A stretch of DNA of 64,000 nucleotides from Symbiodinium natans (lineage: Eukaryota; Sar; Dinophyceae; Suessiales; Symbiodiniaceae): contig CAJNDS010002698.1 of the NCBI GenBank assembly GCA_905221605.1, forward strand, positions 142,089-206,088, written 5' to 3'. Position numbers and translations under genes: made by a program. The first letter of the stretch is position 1, and the number at the start of each line of letters is the position of its first letter. Below, piece after piece: positions 29,787 to 41,240 of the stretch. Below the pieces are notes generated by a model, which worked only from the letters and a program-made list of their open reading frames with translations, searched no databases and was not told the DNA's origin.

Positions 29787-32700
29787 GGTTCAATCATGGA
29801 TTTCTGGAGCTTTCGGCAGTTTTTTTTTCTGAAGCTCCGGGTCTCATTCAGTCACCCGGTCAAGTTTCCGTGAAGTCTCAAAATTAGGGGCCTCTTCGGT
29901 TAGAATGGTTTTTTCGATTGGGCTTAGAATTGAGTGCCTATTTAGTGGGAAGATGCATGTCGAGCAACTTGGTGAACTCACGCTTCTTCTGGTGAAGGAA
30001 CGAACTCTTTGCTTCAACGCCGAAGGCCCAAGCGCTCCTAAAGCCTGGAACCCCCCTGCCCAGAAGTGGCCCGACTCATTGGCCTGTACGGCGCATTTCT
30101 CGGGGTTAAAGTTAAAGGGTTTATAGGGTTTAGGGTTTAGGGTTGAAGGTAGTAAAGCGTTAGGATGCTCGGGTTTTAAAGAATTCAGCTTCGCTCAACC
30201 AAGGAAAGGGCGCGCCTATGTCGCATTGGAAGAGCCGCCCTGACTTCCGGTCCATAAGGCTTTTACGCGTGGAATTCCACCTGCACGCCTGGAAGGTTGC
30301 CGCAAAAACGGCCCGCGTGCTGGGTTTCCAGGGCTCCGTGGGGTCCGTGCTGTGGCAGGTGTAACTGTATAGGGTTTGGGGTTTTCAGGGTTGAGGTTGT
30401 CATTATGTGCTGGAAGGGACACGTTCCGGACTTCGACCGGCCCAGGCGCAAAGCGAGACCCTTGCAGCAAGCAACTTGAAGCGGTAACTCTCCTAACGTC
30501 CAGTACGGTAGAAAGCTGTAAACTGCAAGCCGTGAATCCCAAGCGATTGGCCACTGTCTTCAGAGGCAACATGCCGTGATCGCCTTTGATGGCTCCAGTG
30601 ACCTTTGGACACCCGGCTCTTTCCGTGACCGAGAACTCCGCGAGCCATGCCCGTTTCCGGTGCCGGTGTCTTGGTCGTTTCCTTGGTCCAGCTTGCCTGG
30701 GCGCAGTACGAGATCCCCAAAGCGGCGATGGTGCCAAAGGGCTACGTCACCCCCGGCTGCTTCCAGGACAACTTGGAGGACAACCAGGTGTACTACCAAC
30801 GCCTCAAGGACATGTTCAACCCGCATCAGACAAACACGTACTGCGGCGGCAACCTTTCCTTGAACGTGAACCATCCCTGCAAGTGGTGCGGCGGCCAGGC
30901 GCAAATGACCGTCGGACCCGTGATCAACCAGTGCCAGTGGAGCATGCGTGCTTTCCACTGGCATGACAGTTCCAACGAATGGGGCTCCTTGACGCAAGGG
31001 GTCATGCAGGTGTACCTTGCCTCACCCAACAGCTTGCCATGGAAGGTGAGCGTGAACACCATTGGAGCTGGTGGCGTTTGGTTCTTCCCAATGGGATGGC
31101 CCCACGCGTTCCTGTGTGTCTCCGAAGAAGGTTGCAACTACGTCTTGACCTTCGACGGTCCGCAGGCCGTTGCCGTGAACGACCACATGTTGGCCCAGAG
31201 CTATTCCTCCTTGCCTTCCAAGATTGCGTCCTTTGTCCAAGGTATGACGGAGGAAGAGTGGGCTACGGCCAAGCCGAAGGTGGACAGCGTGGTGCCGGAC
31301 TTCTATGTGAATGTGAACCCCGAGGAGTTCAAGTGGCTTGAGGAAGAGCTCGCTCTTCCGGCTGCGGTGAACGGTTCGGATGTCGAGGTCAAGGACAACC
31401 GTCCCAACCTGGGCGTGAACGTCGAGGTTTGGAACATCCGAACCGCGCAGTTCCCTTTTGCCACGCAGATGTCGCAGCAGCGCATCAAGCTCGGGTCCTG
31501 TGGCTTCCGGAGCCCGGTGTGGATCACCAACGCCAACGCGCTCATGACGGTGGTGAGCGGCAAAGTCAACGCCTTCGTTCAGGGCGGAATCAGCGGAGGC
31601 TTTGACATCGCAATCTCCGGGACGACCTACAACGGCACGAACCTCGAGGCCAACGACGCCTTCTACTTCCCCATCCGCCGCAACTACTGGATTGAGGAGG
31701 GGCAGGTTTCAAGCGCTCCCCGAACCCCCTTACCAGCGTTCTTGTATGGTTTATAGATGTTTATAGGGTTCATGGGGTTCATAGGGTTCAGAGGGTTTGT
31801 TATGGGGTTTAGGGAACGAGACGGACGCCCGCTCTGACGCCCATGCAGGAAGCCACTTGCGAGGAGGGCGCCGAGGCCGAGGTGATCGTGATCTTCGACG
31901 TCGGCGATTGGGTCGGCTTTGAGATGGCCGACGGCTTCGGCTGCCGCAACACCAACGGCGGGAGGGGGGAAGGGGCGGGGGGGTGGGGGTGTGGGGTTGG
32001 GGACGGGTTCGGTGCAGAAGCACTTTCTTTTGTTCGTCGAAGAAGAATCGTGCCAATTAGCCTGTGTACTGGAGTCAGGGCTCATCGTCAAGGGCGGCAA
32101 GGGCCTGGACTTTGCGCACGAAGCCGTGCCTTGACCAGCAGCTGATGGTGGTTGCTTGGGGGGGTTTCAGGGCGTTGAGGGCGTACATGAAGGATTGCAG
32201 AAGGGGCACGTGGTGTACACCAGGCTTTGGGCGGCATCCACTGCCCGGAGACGGTTCCCAACGAGCCGCAGCTCCGCCAGAAGGAGCAGAAGGGACAGCT
32301 GCGCCGCCACCGCCAGGACGACGCCATGTCCTTCCTGCAGCAGCCTGGGAGCGGGGACACGGAGGAGAAGGTGGAGCTGTGAGCTGCAACCTCGCAAATT
32401 GGTCGCAGCCGATGTGGAGCCAGACGAGCCCACATTCTTCGTAGATATTTAGTGTTTCAGAGCGTTTCAGATTGAAATTGTTTCGGATAGTTTCAGACGT
32501 CTTCCAACACCCCCCTTTTGTAGCATCGTTCCCACGGCAGGGCCGGTATAGGGGGAGCTCCAGCGCGCTTTCCGCAGCGACAACCTGACTCTCGCTCATG
32601 TGCATACGTCTTATCGTGCATGGGAGCGACTCGAACAGGAGCTGTGAAGACCAAAAAAGGGCCCATGGCTAGATCCATCACTGCCAAGATGGTATAGAGG

Positions 32701-33142
32701 TTGCCCTGTGAATATAGCCGTGTATGGTTCCAGGGCACACATCGACACATTCAGCCCTGGCCTGTGAGACATCTACCCGCTCGGGGCGCTGGCTCAAGCA
32801 GGGCAAGATAGCTAGAGGCCAAGGCGCACGCGAGACAAGTGACCTTGGGCTGCAATAGAAGCTTCAGAGCTCAAGGGCTCAGCCTTCCTTCCCCTAGACC
32901 CTAAACCCTAAACCGTCTATGCCCCTTAGCTTGACACACTTCAAAGCTCAACGCTGCTTTCACCTGCCCAGCGTGAACTGTCAGATCCCGGTTAGGGTTG
33001 AGGGTTGAGGGTTTAGGGGGAGGTTTAGAGGTAACCCTAAACGATTCCCTTTGCAGGGGTTGCCGGGGTTTGGGGTGGTTTGGGGCGGTTTGGGTGGGTG
33101 ATAAGGAGTGCAAGGTTGATAAGGCAAGTTCTTTCGAGGCCT
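29787..33142 (+). repeat. Tandem duplication unit 2 (bicupin gene)
   Basis: Same start motif as unit 1; 3356 bp. It matches unit 3 closely over the upstream part apart from a segment of about 40 bases near 29911-29950 that unit 3 lacks. It matches unit 1 closely over the gene and downstream part. Confidence 0.9.
30647..32382 (+). CDS. Secreted bicupin protein, copy 2
   Basis: Same four-exon layout, offset 3366 from copy 1: 30647-31696, about 31849-31962, 32079-32129 and 32224-32382. The protein differs from copy 1 at very few positions in exon 1 (Lys for Gln in EIPKAAM, Leu for Val in QRLKDM, Lys for Thr in PCKWCGG). All domain 1 metal ligands are kept. The gene-internal introns are nearly unchanged, which points to recent duplication or gene conversion. 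Confidence 0.85.
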
Positions 33143-33861
33143 GGTTCAATCATGGATTTCTGGAGCTTTCGGCAGTTTTTTTTTCTGAAGCTCCGGGTCT
33201 CATTCAGTCACCCGGTCAAGTTTCCGTGAAGTCTCCAAATTAGGGGCCTCTTCGGTTAGAATGGTTTTATGTCGAGCAACTTGGTGAACTCACGCTTCTT
33301 CTGGTGAAGGAACGAACTCTTTGCTTCAACGCCGAAGGCCCAAGCGCTCCTAAAGCCTGGAACCCCCCTGCCCAGAAGTGGCCCGACTCATTGGCCTGTA
33401 CGGCGCATTTCTCGGGGTTAAAGTTAAAGGGTTTATAGGGTTTAGGGTTTAGGGTTGAAGGTAGTAAAGCGTTAGGATGCTCGGGTTTTAAAGAATTCAG
33501 GTTCGCTCAACCAAGGAAAGGGCGCGCCTATGTCGCATTGGAAGAGCCGCCCTGACTTCCGGTCCATAAGGCTTTTACGCGTGGAATTCCACCTGCACGC
33601 CTGGAAGGTTGCCGCAAAAGCGGCCCGCGTGCTGGGTTTCCAGGGCTCCGTGGGGTCCGTGCTGTGGCAGGTGTAACTGTATAGGGTTTGGGGTTTTCAG
33701 GGTTGAGGTTGAAGGCTTTGTTGTCATTATGTGTTGGAAGGGACACGTTCCGGACTTCGACCGGCCCGGGCGCAAAGCGAGACCCTTGCAGCAAGCAACC
33801 CGAAGCGCAAACTCTCCTAACCTTAGAGAGCTGTAAACTGTAAGCCATGAATCCCAAGCGA

Positions 33862-33962
33862 TTGTGCACTGTCTTCAGAGGCAACATGCTGTGATCGCCT
33901 TTGATGGCTCCAGTGACCTTTTGGACACCCGACTCTTTCCGTGACCGAGAACTCCGCGAGCC
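33862..33962 (+). promoter_or_regulatory. Conserved leader upstream of each bicupin start
   Basis: About 100 bases before the ATG are almost unchanged in all three units (27181-27280, 30547-30646, 33862-33962), including CGCCTTTGATGGCTCCAGTG and CTTTCCGTGACCGAGAACTC. In unit 1 the sequence further upstream is diverged. This marks it as the likely 5' UTR or trans-splice acceptor region. No TATA-like box is evident and none is expected. Confidence 0.35.
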
Positions 33963-35695
33963 ATGCCCGTTTCCGGTGCCGGTGTCTTGGTCGTTTCCTT
34001 GGTCCAGCTTGCCTGGGCGCAGTATGAGATCCCCCAAGCGGCGATGGTGCCAAAGGGCTACGTCACCCCCGGCTGCTTCCAGGACAACTTGGAGGACAAC
34101 CAGGTGTACTACCAACGCCTCAAGGACATGTTCAACCCGCATCAGACAAACACGTACTGCGGCGGCAACCTTTCCTTGAACGTGAACCATCCCTGCAAGT
34201 GGTGCGGCGGCCAGGCGCAAATGACTGTCGGACCAGTAATCAACCAGTGCCAGTGGAGCATGCGTGCTTTCCACTGGCATGACAGTTCCAACGAATGGGG
34301 CTCCTTGACGCAAGGGGTCATGCAGGTGTACCTTGCCTCACCCAACAGCTTGCCATGGAAGGTGAGCGTGAACACCATTGGAGCTGGCGGCGTTTGGTTC
34401 TTCCCCATGGGATGGCCCCACGCGTTCCTGTGTGTCTCCGAAGAAGGTTGCAACTACGTCTTGACCTTCGACGGTCCGCAGGCCGTTGCAGTGAACGACC
34501 ACATGTTGGCCCAGAGCTATTCCTCCTTGCCTTCCAAGATTGCGTCCTTTGTCCAAGGTATGACGGAGGAAGAGTGGGCTACGGCCAAGCCGAAGGTGGA
34601 CAGCGTGGTGCCGGACTTCTATGTGAATGTGAACCCCGAGGAGTTCAAGTGGCTTGAGGAAGAGCTCGCTCTTCCGGCTGCGGTGAACGGTTCGGATGTC
34701 GAGGTCAAGGACAACCGTCCCAACCTGGGCGTGAACGTCGAGGTTTGGAACATCCGAACCGCGCAGTTCCCTTTTGCCACGCAGATGTCGCAGCAGCGCA
34801 TCAAGCTGGGGTCCTGTGGCTTCCGGAGCCCCGTGTGGATCACCAACGCCAACGCGCTCATGACGGTGGTGAGCGGCAAAGTCAACGCCTTCGTTCAGGG
34901 CGGAATCAGCGGAGGCTTTGACATCACAATCTCCGGGACGACCTACAACGGCACGAACCTCGAGGCCAACGACGCCTTCTACTTCCCCATCCGCCGCAAC
35001 TACTGGATTGAGGAGGGGCAGGTTTCAAGCGCTCCCCGAACCCCCTTACCAGCGTTCCTGTATGGTCTATAGATGTTTATAGGGTTCATGGGGTTCATAG
35101 GGTTCAGAGGGTTTGTTATGGGGTTTAGGGAACGAGACGGACGCCCGCTCTGACGCCCATGCAGGAAGCCACTTGCGAGGAGGGCGCCGAGGCCGAGGTG
35201 ATCGTGATCTTCGACGTCGGCGATTGGGTCGGCTTTGAGATGGCCGACGGCTTCGGCTGCCGCAACACCAACGGCGGGAGGGGGGAAGGGGCGGGGGGGG
35301 GGGGTGTGGGGTTGGGGATGTTTTGGGGTTCGGGTTCGGGCATCCGTGCAGAAGCACTTTCTTTTGTTCGTCGACAATTAGCCTGTGTAGCGGAGTCAGG
35401 CCTCATCGTCAAGGGCGGCAAGGGCCTGGACTTTGCACACGAAGCCGTGCCTCGGGCCTAATAGCTGGTGGTTCCTTGCAGGGGTTGTCAAGGGTTGGGG
35501 CTGAGGGTTGCAGAAGGGGCACGTGGTTCGCGCCAGGCCTTGGGCGGCATCCAGTGCCCGGAGACGGTTCCCAACGAGCCGCAGCTCCGCCAGAAGGAGC
35601 AGAAGGGACAGCTGCGCCGCCACCGCCAGGACGACGCCATGTCCTTCCTGCAGCAGCCCGGGAGCGGGGACACGGAGGAGAAGGTGGAGCTGTGA
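33963..35695 (+). CDS. Secreted bicupin protein, copy 3
   Basis: Exons 33963-35012, about 35165-35278, 35400-35450 and 35537-35695. Exon 1 differs from copy 2 at Gln in EIPQAAM and Thr in GFDITIS. The region between exons 2 and 3 and between exons 3 and 4 is more changed than between copies 1 and 2: GGTTCGGGTTCGGGCATCC is inserted before exon 3 and GAAGAAGAATCGTGC is absent. The fourth exon is intact to the TGA. Signal peptide and domain 1 ligands are unchanged. Confidence 0.85.
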
Positions 35696-36148
35696 GCTGT
35701 GAGCAAATTGGTCGCAGCCGAAGTGGAGCCAGACGAGCCCACATTCTTCGTAGATGCTCATTGTTTCAGAGCGTTTCAGATTGTTTCAGATAGTTTCAGA
35801 CGTCTTCCGACACCCCATCGTTCCTACGGCAGGACGGTATTGGGGGAGCTCCAGCGCGCTTTCCGCAGCGACAACCTGACTCTCGCTCATGTGCAGACGT
35901 CTTATCGTGCATGGGAGCGACTCGGACCGGAGCTGTGAAGATCAAAAGGCCCATGGCTAGATACATCACTGCCAAGATGGTATAGAGGTTGCCCTGTGAA
36001 TATAGCCGTGTATGATTCCAGGGCACACATCGACACATTCAGCACTGGCCTGTGACAAATGTACACGCTCGGGACCATGCTGGCTCAAGTAGGGCAAGAC
36101 AGATAGAGGCCAAGGCGCACGCGAGACAAGTGACCTTGGGCTGCAATA

Positions 36149-36647
36149 CAAACGAGTGTAGGACCTCAGATATTGCAGTTGTGAGTTTGGGCGCGGAGGC
36201 TCAAGTTTCTGCAACTTAGCCGGTAGCTGGCTGGATCTCAGGGCCTAGGCTGCTAAAACCCTCGCGAAAGTTCATGTGATTCATAGTAGGTTGTTTAGGA
36301 GAAGACGCGTAAGGGTTAGTTGTCGTCAGAACCGTACTTACCGTGAGAACTACCAGTGGGCCCATGAACGTCTTCGCGGGGCGGGGGAGTGGGGGGGCTT
36401 AGGTCACTAGGATGCCCAGTATTAATTGGTACCCTTATTCCCTTTTTGGTAGGTTTAGGTTCCCTTATAAACCCCTTCAAGCAAAAAAGGGCACCCTGTT
36501 TAAGCCTAGGAACCCTATGCTACTATAACTCCTAGTAAGGTATATGAACCCTAAACCCTTTTAGGGCTCATTTCGTCCCCAAGGCTTAGGTAATTCCCGA
36601 CCCAAGAAGCGTCACCCCCCCCACGATCACACGGACTGAGGGGCACC
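36149..36647. other. Gap after the cupin array
   Basis: No gene seen. A palindromic stretch at 36430-36515 (ACCCTTATTCCCTTTTTGG and CAAAAAAGGGCACCCTG) resembles family F3 ends. Confidence 0.4.
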
Positions 36648-39600
36648 ATGCCCAGTGCGCAGTTCAAGGCAGCTTGGAAGCTTTTTGGGCTTAGGGTTTA
36701 GGGTTTAGGGTTTAGGGTTTAGGGTTTAGGGTTTAGGGTTTAGGGTTTAGGGTTGAAGCATCTCAAGATTTGACTGCTTGTGGAGGCTCTAGGCTGTTCG
36801 ATTCAGGGCCCTACGATGAGGTGTGTATGGTGTGTCTTTGCGAACTTGTTTCTTGGGGGCGGTCTGAAACATGAAGCTTACTGGCTTCCTGGGGCTCAAG
36901 GATCGATGGATACCAACTCTTCGAGCCACTACTTCCTGCGACTCCTCGTTCCTTAAACAGTTTAGCGGGACATTTCCCAGGGCTTGGGGGGTGGTGCTTA
37001 GAGGTCATCCTTGACCCCAAACCCCCAAACCCTAACGGCATAGGCATCAAAAAAAATAATAAGCATCAAAAAGAAAAATAATAGGGATCAATAAAAAAAA
37101 TAATAGGCATCAAAAAAAAATAAGCCATCCGGCCCACCTGCGTGGTCCTCTGGTCCCGTGGTCCTCTGGTCCCGTGGTCCTCTGGTCCCGTGGTCCCCTG
37201 GTCTTGTGGTCCCCTGGTCCTCTGGTCCTCTGGTCTGCTTGTCTGTCCGCCTGGTCCTGCGGGTCCTATGCGTGTAAATAAATAATTAAATTAGACAAAT
37301 AAGTAAAAATCAATAAATATAAATATATATATATATTATATACACACGATAGTGAAGGTCAACGTGTGTGTATATATATGTATGTATGTATGTGCATATA
37401 TATATATATTGCATAATACACATTACATTACACATTACCTATTATATACTATACATTATACATTATATATTATATATTATATATTATATATTATATATTA
37501 TATTTTATATATGATATAATGTATTATGTATTATGTGTTACGTATTCTGTATTATGTATTATGTATTATGTATTAATTATGTATTATGAATTCTATATTA
37601 TGTTTTATGTTTTGTGTACTATGTATTATGAATTATATATTATATGTTTTATATTATGTATTCTGTATTATGTATTATGTATTATGTGTTATGTATTATG
37701 TATTATATACATATTTTTTATGTCGTATGTACTATGTATTATATATTATATATTATATATTTATATTATATATATTATATATTATTATATTATATATTAT
37801 TAATTTGTTATATATATATTACATATTATATATTATATTAATATTATATATATATATTATAGATATATATATATTTAATTATCTGTTTTATATATATATA
37901 TTATATTATTATATGTGTATATATATATATTACACTAATATATATACATTATATATATATATATCATATATTCTATTTTCATATTGTCGTACATTATATG
38001 ATATGGTATGTATATAAATAAGTAAATATAAATATGAAAAATAAATAAATAAATAAAAAATAAATAATATATATATATATATTTTATATTTCATATCGCA
38101 TATTGTATATTATATGTCATATATTGCATATCATATATTGTATATTGCATATTATATACTGCATATAATGCATACTATAAAGTATATAATATATAATAGA
38201 TACCGCATACATAATATACAATATATAAAATGTATAATATTATTTATTATTAATTATTTTGTATTTATTATTCATTATATAGTATATTTTATATATTATG
38301 TAGTATGTATTATATATTGTTCTTTGAAGCCATTGGAATGCAAAGAAAATGGAAGTTTTTTGCTTAAAACATGTAGAAGTAGAGTTTTTCCGATGGAAAC
38401 ATAGAGATAATAGAGGATTTCTCATGAAAACGTGAAGACAGTAGACGTTTTCTTGTGGGAGTATGAAGAAATAGAGGTTTTCCCATTGAAAGATCGAGAA
38501 ACTAGAAGGTTTTCCAACCACTACCACCACTTCTACGCATCGTGCGAACATTGTTTGCAAATGGGGGGGGCTGCGCCCCCCCCAACCCCCCCGCTGTCTT
38601 TTTTAAGCTGTGCAAAGCGTGCTGCAAAGCCAAGTGGGGGGGTGTGGGGGGGGGGTTGGGGGCGCATGCGCCAACCCCAACCCCGCCGCATTTTTATCAA
38701 GCTGTGCCACTGCAAAGCGTGCTTTATGAATCTTGTTGAAGCCATTGGGATACTAAAAAGTTTAAGTTTTTCTTAAAATACATGCAAATAGAGGTTTTCC
38801 GATGGAAACATAGAGATGATAGAGGTTTCCTATGAAAACGTGAAGAAAATAGAGGTTTTCTTGTGGGAATATGAAGAAATAGAGGTTTTCCTATTAAAAG
38901 ATCGAGAAAATGGAAGGTTTTCCAACCACTACCACCACCCACTACTACCCATCGTGCGAGCATTGTGTTTGCAACTGGGGGGGGGGGGAGCTAAAGATTC
39001 GGAGATTTCAGGGGGTTAGGGGGGGTGAAGGATCAAAAAAAAAATAAATAAGCATCAAAAAAAAATAACCCCAAGGGATCAAAAAAAAATAAATAAGCAT
39101 CAAAAAAAAAAACCCATTTTCCTCTTGGAATACTGCGGGGGGGGGTTGGGGGGGGTGGGGGGGGTTTGGGGGGGGGGGTTGGGGGGGGGTTGGGGGGGGG
39201 TTGGGGGGGGGGGGGGGGGGGCGCAGCAAACCCTAAACTCTAACCCCATAAACCTAAGCTTTAAACCCTAAACCCTAAGCTCTAAACTTTAAGCTCTCAA
39301 CTCTAAACTGCCTATGGCCACTTGGCTAATGTCAGCGGCTGCGAGTCTGTTTCGAGCGAGCCGACTAGGCAGCCCTATACCCCTCAAATAGGGAACTTCA
39401 CAATTTAGGGATATGTAGCTGACACAGCTCTAAACTAGTCAGGGGTCCTCACGAAGACATATGGTAGCTTTTTGGCTCGCTCGGATCACCTGTGAAGATG
39501 GGGGGGGGGGGGGTATTTCCCAAACAACGTCAGCCCCACGAGAACAGAAGCCGTGACCCCTCCCGGATTTCGAGTTCCGAAGCCATGAAGACCTCACCCT

Positions 39601-40826
39601 TGCACTCTGGTCTTTTCGCACGTATCCCAAACCAACTCGCTAAATTGCCCAAATCTCACGGCCGACGCCACTAGAGACCCTCAGGCCCGAAGAGCATAAG
39701 ACCCTAAATGAACGCAACTCAAGGCGAAGGACCTGGTCTTCGTGCCGTGCCCGGAAGGGAAAACGGAGGAGTGCTCGATCTGTAAGGTGTTGGGGTTTTG
39801 GACTTTGGGCTTTGGGGCTCAGCCCCCCCGCCCCGGCCTAACCCCCAGCACCCACTCCCCAATAAGAGAAGCAGAGACACAGCAAACTCCAACAAACCCC
39901 AAACTCTATCGTCGGCTTAAAACCAGCCCCAAAGAAACGACCGAGCGCCTGTGAAGAGAAGGTCTGTCTGGGTAGAACCCAAGTACCCCTGGATGGGCCG
40001 AATATTCCGTACGATATCATGGGGAGGTGGGGCTCTGGGCTTGGGTGTCAAGTCGAGAGACCCAACGGTCGCAGGGTAGTGCCAGGTCTACGTTCAGAGT
40101 GGCAAGAAGATAAACACCCAGACATCAGCACCTATAGTCTTCTAGTTAAGAATTGTCCCTGCTCTACGGTCCCTGCTTGGAGGACCTTTGGCATATTTTT
40201 GGTAGGTTTCTAAGTCCCATTCAAAAACCTCCAAGACGAACAGGGGGGCAAGCTGACGGAGTGGGGGGGGAGAGGGTGGGGCAGGCATACCCGCTTGAGG
40301 AATATTGAAAGTTCCTTACATCAGAGTGTCCCCCTCTCCAGAACCCGCAGTCATTAGGGGATGCCTATCTTGATTTACGGAATAAATATTCCCTGGAAGT
40401 AAACACTTCTTTGCGAAGGAGGGCCCCTTCCTGACGGGGGTCGTTTGCGAAGTGCCGGAGGAGGGTGATCCAGCGCGGCGGCTTAGGGGTGGGTGGGTTC
40501 TTTTTGGGAGCTGCGGGATGTAAATGTCCGGGTTTGGGGCGTCGAGGAGATTTCGGGTGTTTGCGTGGCTGTTTCCTTTTTTTTGGCTAGTTTTGGGTAT
40601 CTCGGATTCACCTTAAAGCTTGAAGGACCCAGGGTTGCCTGGCCAATGCAGAAGCTACGGGGCTTGAGCTCTGAGCATGTCGGCTTCAGGGTTTGGGGTT
40701 CGGGTTGGGATGTTCCCCCTTGTACTAACGGTCCTTAATAGGGACTATGATAGGGGGGTATTGTACTCCCCCTTAAGGGTTGTTAGTATAAGGGGAACAT
40801 CCCAAGATGTTTTTTTTTCTTTTTTT

Positions 40827-40857
<31 letters not shown>

Positions 40858-41113
40858 GCTTGGGGGTTTAGCGTTTGGGGTTGCACGTGCGTGGCTCAAA
40901 GTGTAGGGCTGAGAGTTTGGGGTTTGGGGTATCTAGGGCTCGGGGTAGCAGGTTCGGCCTTGGGGGTTTGAGGCCCCTAAGCCCTAAGCCCTAAATCTGT
41001 GAGATTTTGAGCTAGGGACTTGAGCCCGTGTGTTTGTTTTTCCAGGTCGTTCAGGTCGGCAAGACCACACAGCGCATTCCAGCATCGAGCCTGCGACGGA
41101 GGTGGGGACGGGC
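36648..41113 (+). CDS. Small Cys-containing protein in four exons
   Basis: Exons: 36648-36679 (MPSAQFKAAWK), 39724-39786 (AKDLVFVPCPEGKTEECSIC then K, GT donor), 40419-40480 (EGPFLTGVVCEVPEEGDPAR) and about 41046-41113 (VVQVGKTTQRIPASSLRRRW). Exons 2 and 3 join in phase. The CP-x5-EC-x2-C spacing suggests a small metal-binding or disulphide element, but I recognise no family. Intron 1 spans 3 kb and holds the AT-rich island, minisatellite and G-rich repeats. No stop codon is assigned: the last exon runs into a TTTAGGG unit. Confidence 0.45.
36689..36752 (+). repeat. (TTTAGGG)9 array just after an exon
   Basis: Nine clean units begin 9 bases after the first exon of the gene starting at 36648. 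Confidence 0.95.
37140..37265. repeat. Minisatellite with GTGGTCCTCTGGTCCC unit
   Basis: About eight imperfect copies of a 15-16 bp unit built on TGGTCC. They follow repeated ATCAAAAAAAATAATA motifs (37046-37125), which recur at 39031-39110. Confidence 0.85.
37266..38330. repeat. AT-rich island of TA and TATTATG repeats
   Basis: More than a kilobase of almost pure A/T: (TA)n, ATTATATATTAT, ATTATGTATTATG and TAAATAAATA tracts. Tyr/Ile-only open frames here are repeat artefacts. The change in composition against the GC-rich flanks is abrupt. Confidence 0.9.
38326..38970. repeat. Direct duplication of a GATGGAAACATAGAG segment
   Basis: Two imperfect copies (38326-38530 and 38735-38935) share GAAGCCATTGG, TTTTCCGATGGAAACATAG, GAGGTTTTCTTGTGGGA and GGTTTTCCAACCACTACC. 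Each is built of shorter 30-35 bp subunits ending in AGAGGTTTTC. A C/G-rich spacer with AAGCTGTGC...GCAAAGCGTGCT, also repeated twice, separates them. Confidence 0.75.
40708..40803. mobile_element. Small inverted-repeat element, family F1, copy 2
   Basis: The ends GGATGTTCCCCCTTGTACTA and TTAGTATAAGGGGAACATCC are inverted complements over about 20 bases, with CCTTAATAGGGACTAT pairing inward. It is followed by a run of about 29 G at 40829-40858. Confidence 0.8.
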
Positions 41114-41240
41114 TAAAAAGGGGGCTTCGGGTTTAGGGCTTCGGGGGTTTATGGGAAGCCGCAGGCCTTTTCAAGGTCAGCCATTAGAAAGCACCGGAGC
41201 TGGGGACCCTCTAAGAGGGCCCCTGTGCTCTGTTTGCGCC

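Larger units (their letters stand above)
33143..36148 (+). repeat. Tandem duplication unit 3, 3' truncated
   Basis: Starts with the same GGTTCAATCATGG motif. Similarity to units 1 and 2 stops at CTGCAATA near 36148, so the last 300 or so bases of the unit, including its telomere-like and G-rich tail, are missing. Confidence 0.85.

Noticed and set aside
37519-38404. Tyr/Ile-rich open frames of up to 143 codons
   Set aside because: They are translations of AT repeats with no protein character.
38540-38760. CRISPR-like repeat and spacer pattern
   Set aside because: Only two imperfect copies of a long segment with subrepeats, in a eukaryotic setting; no array.
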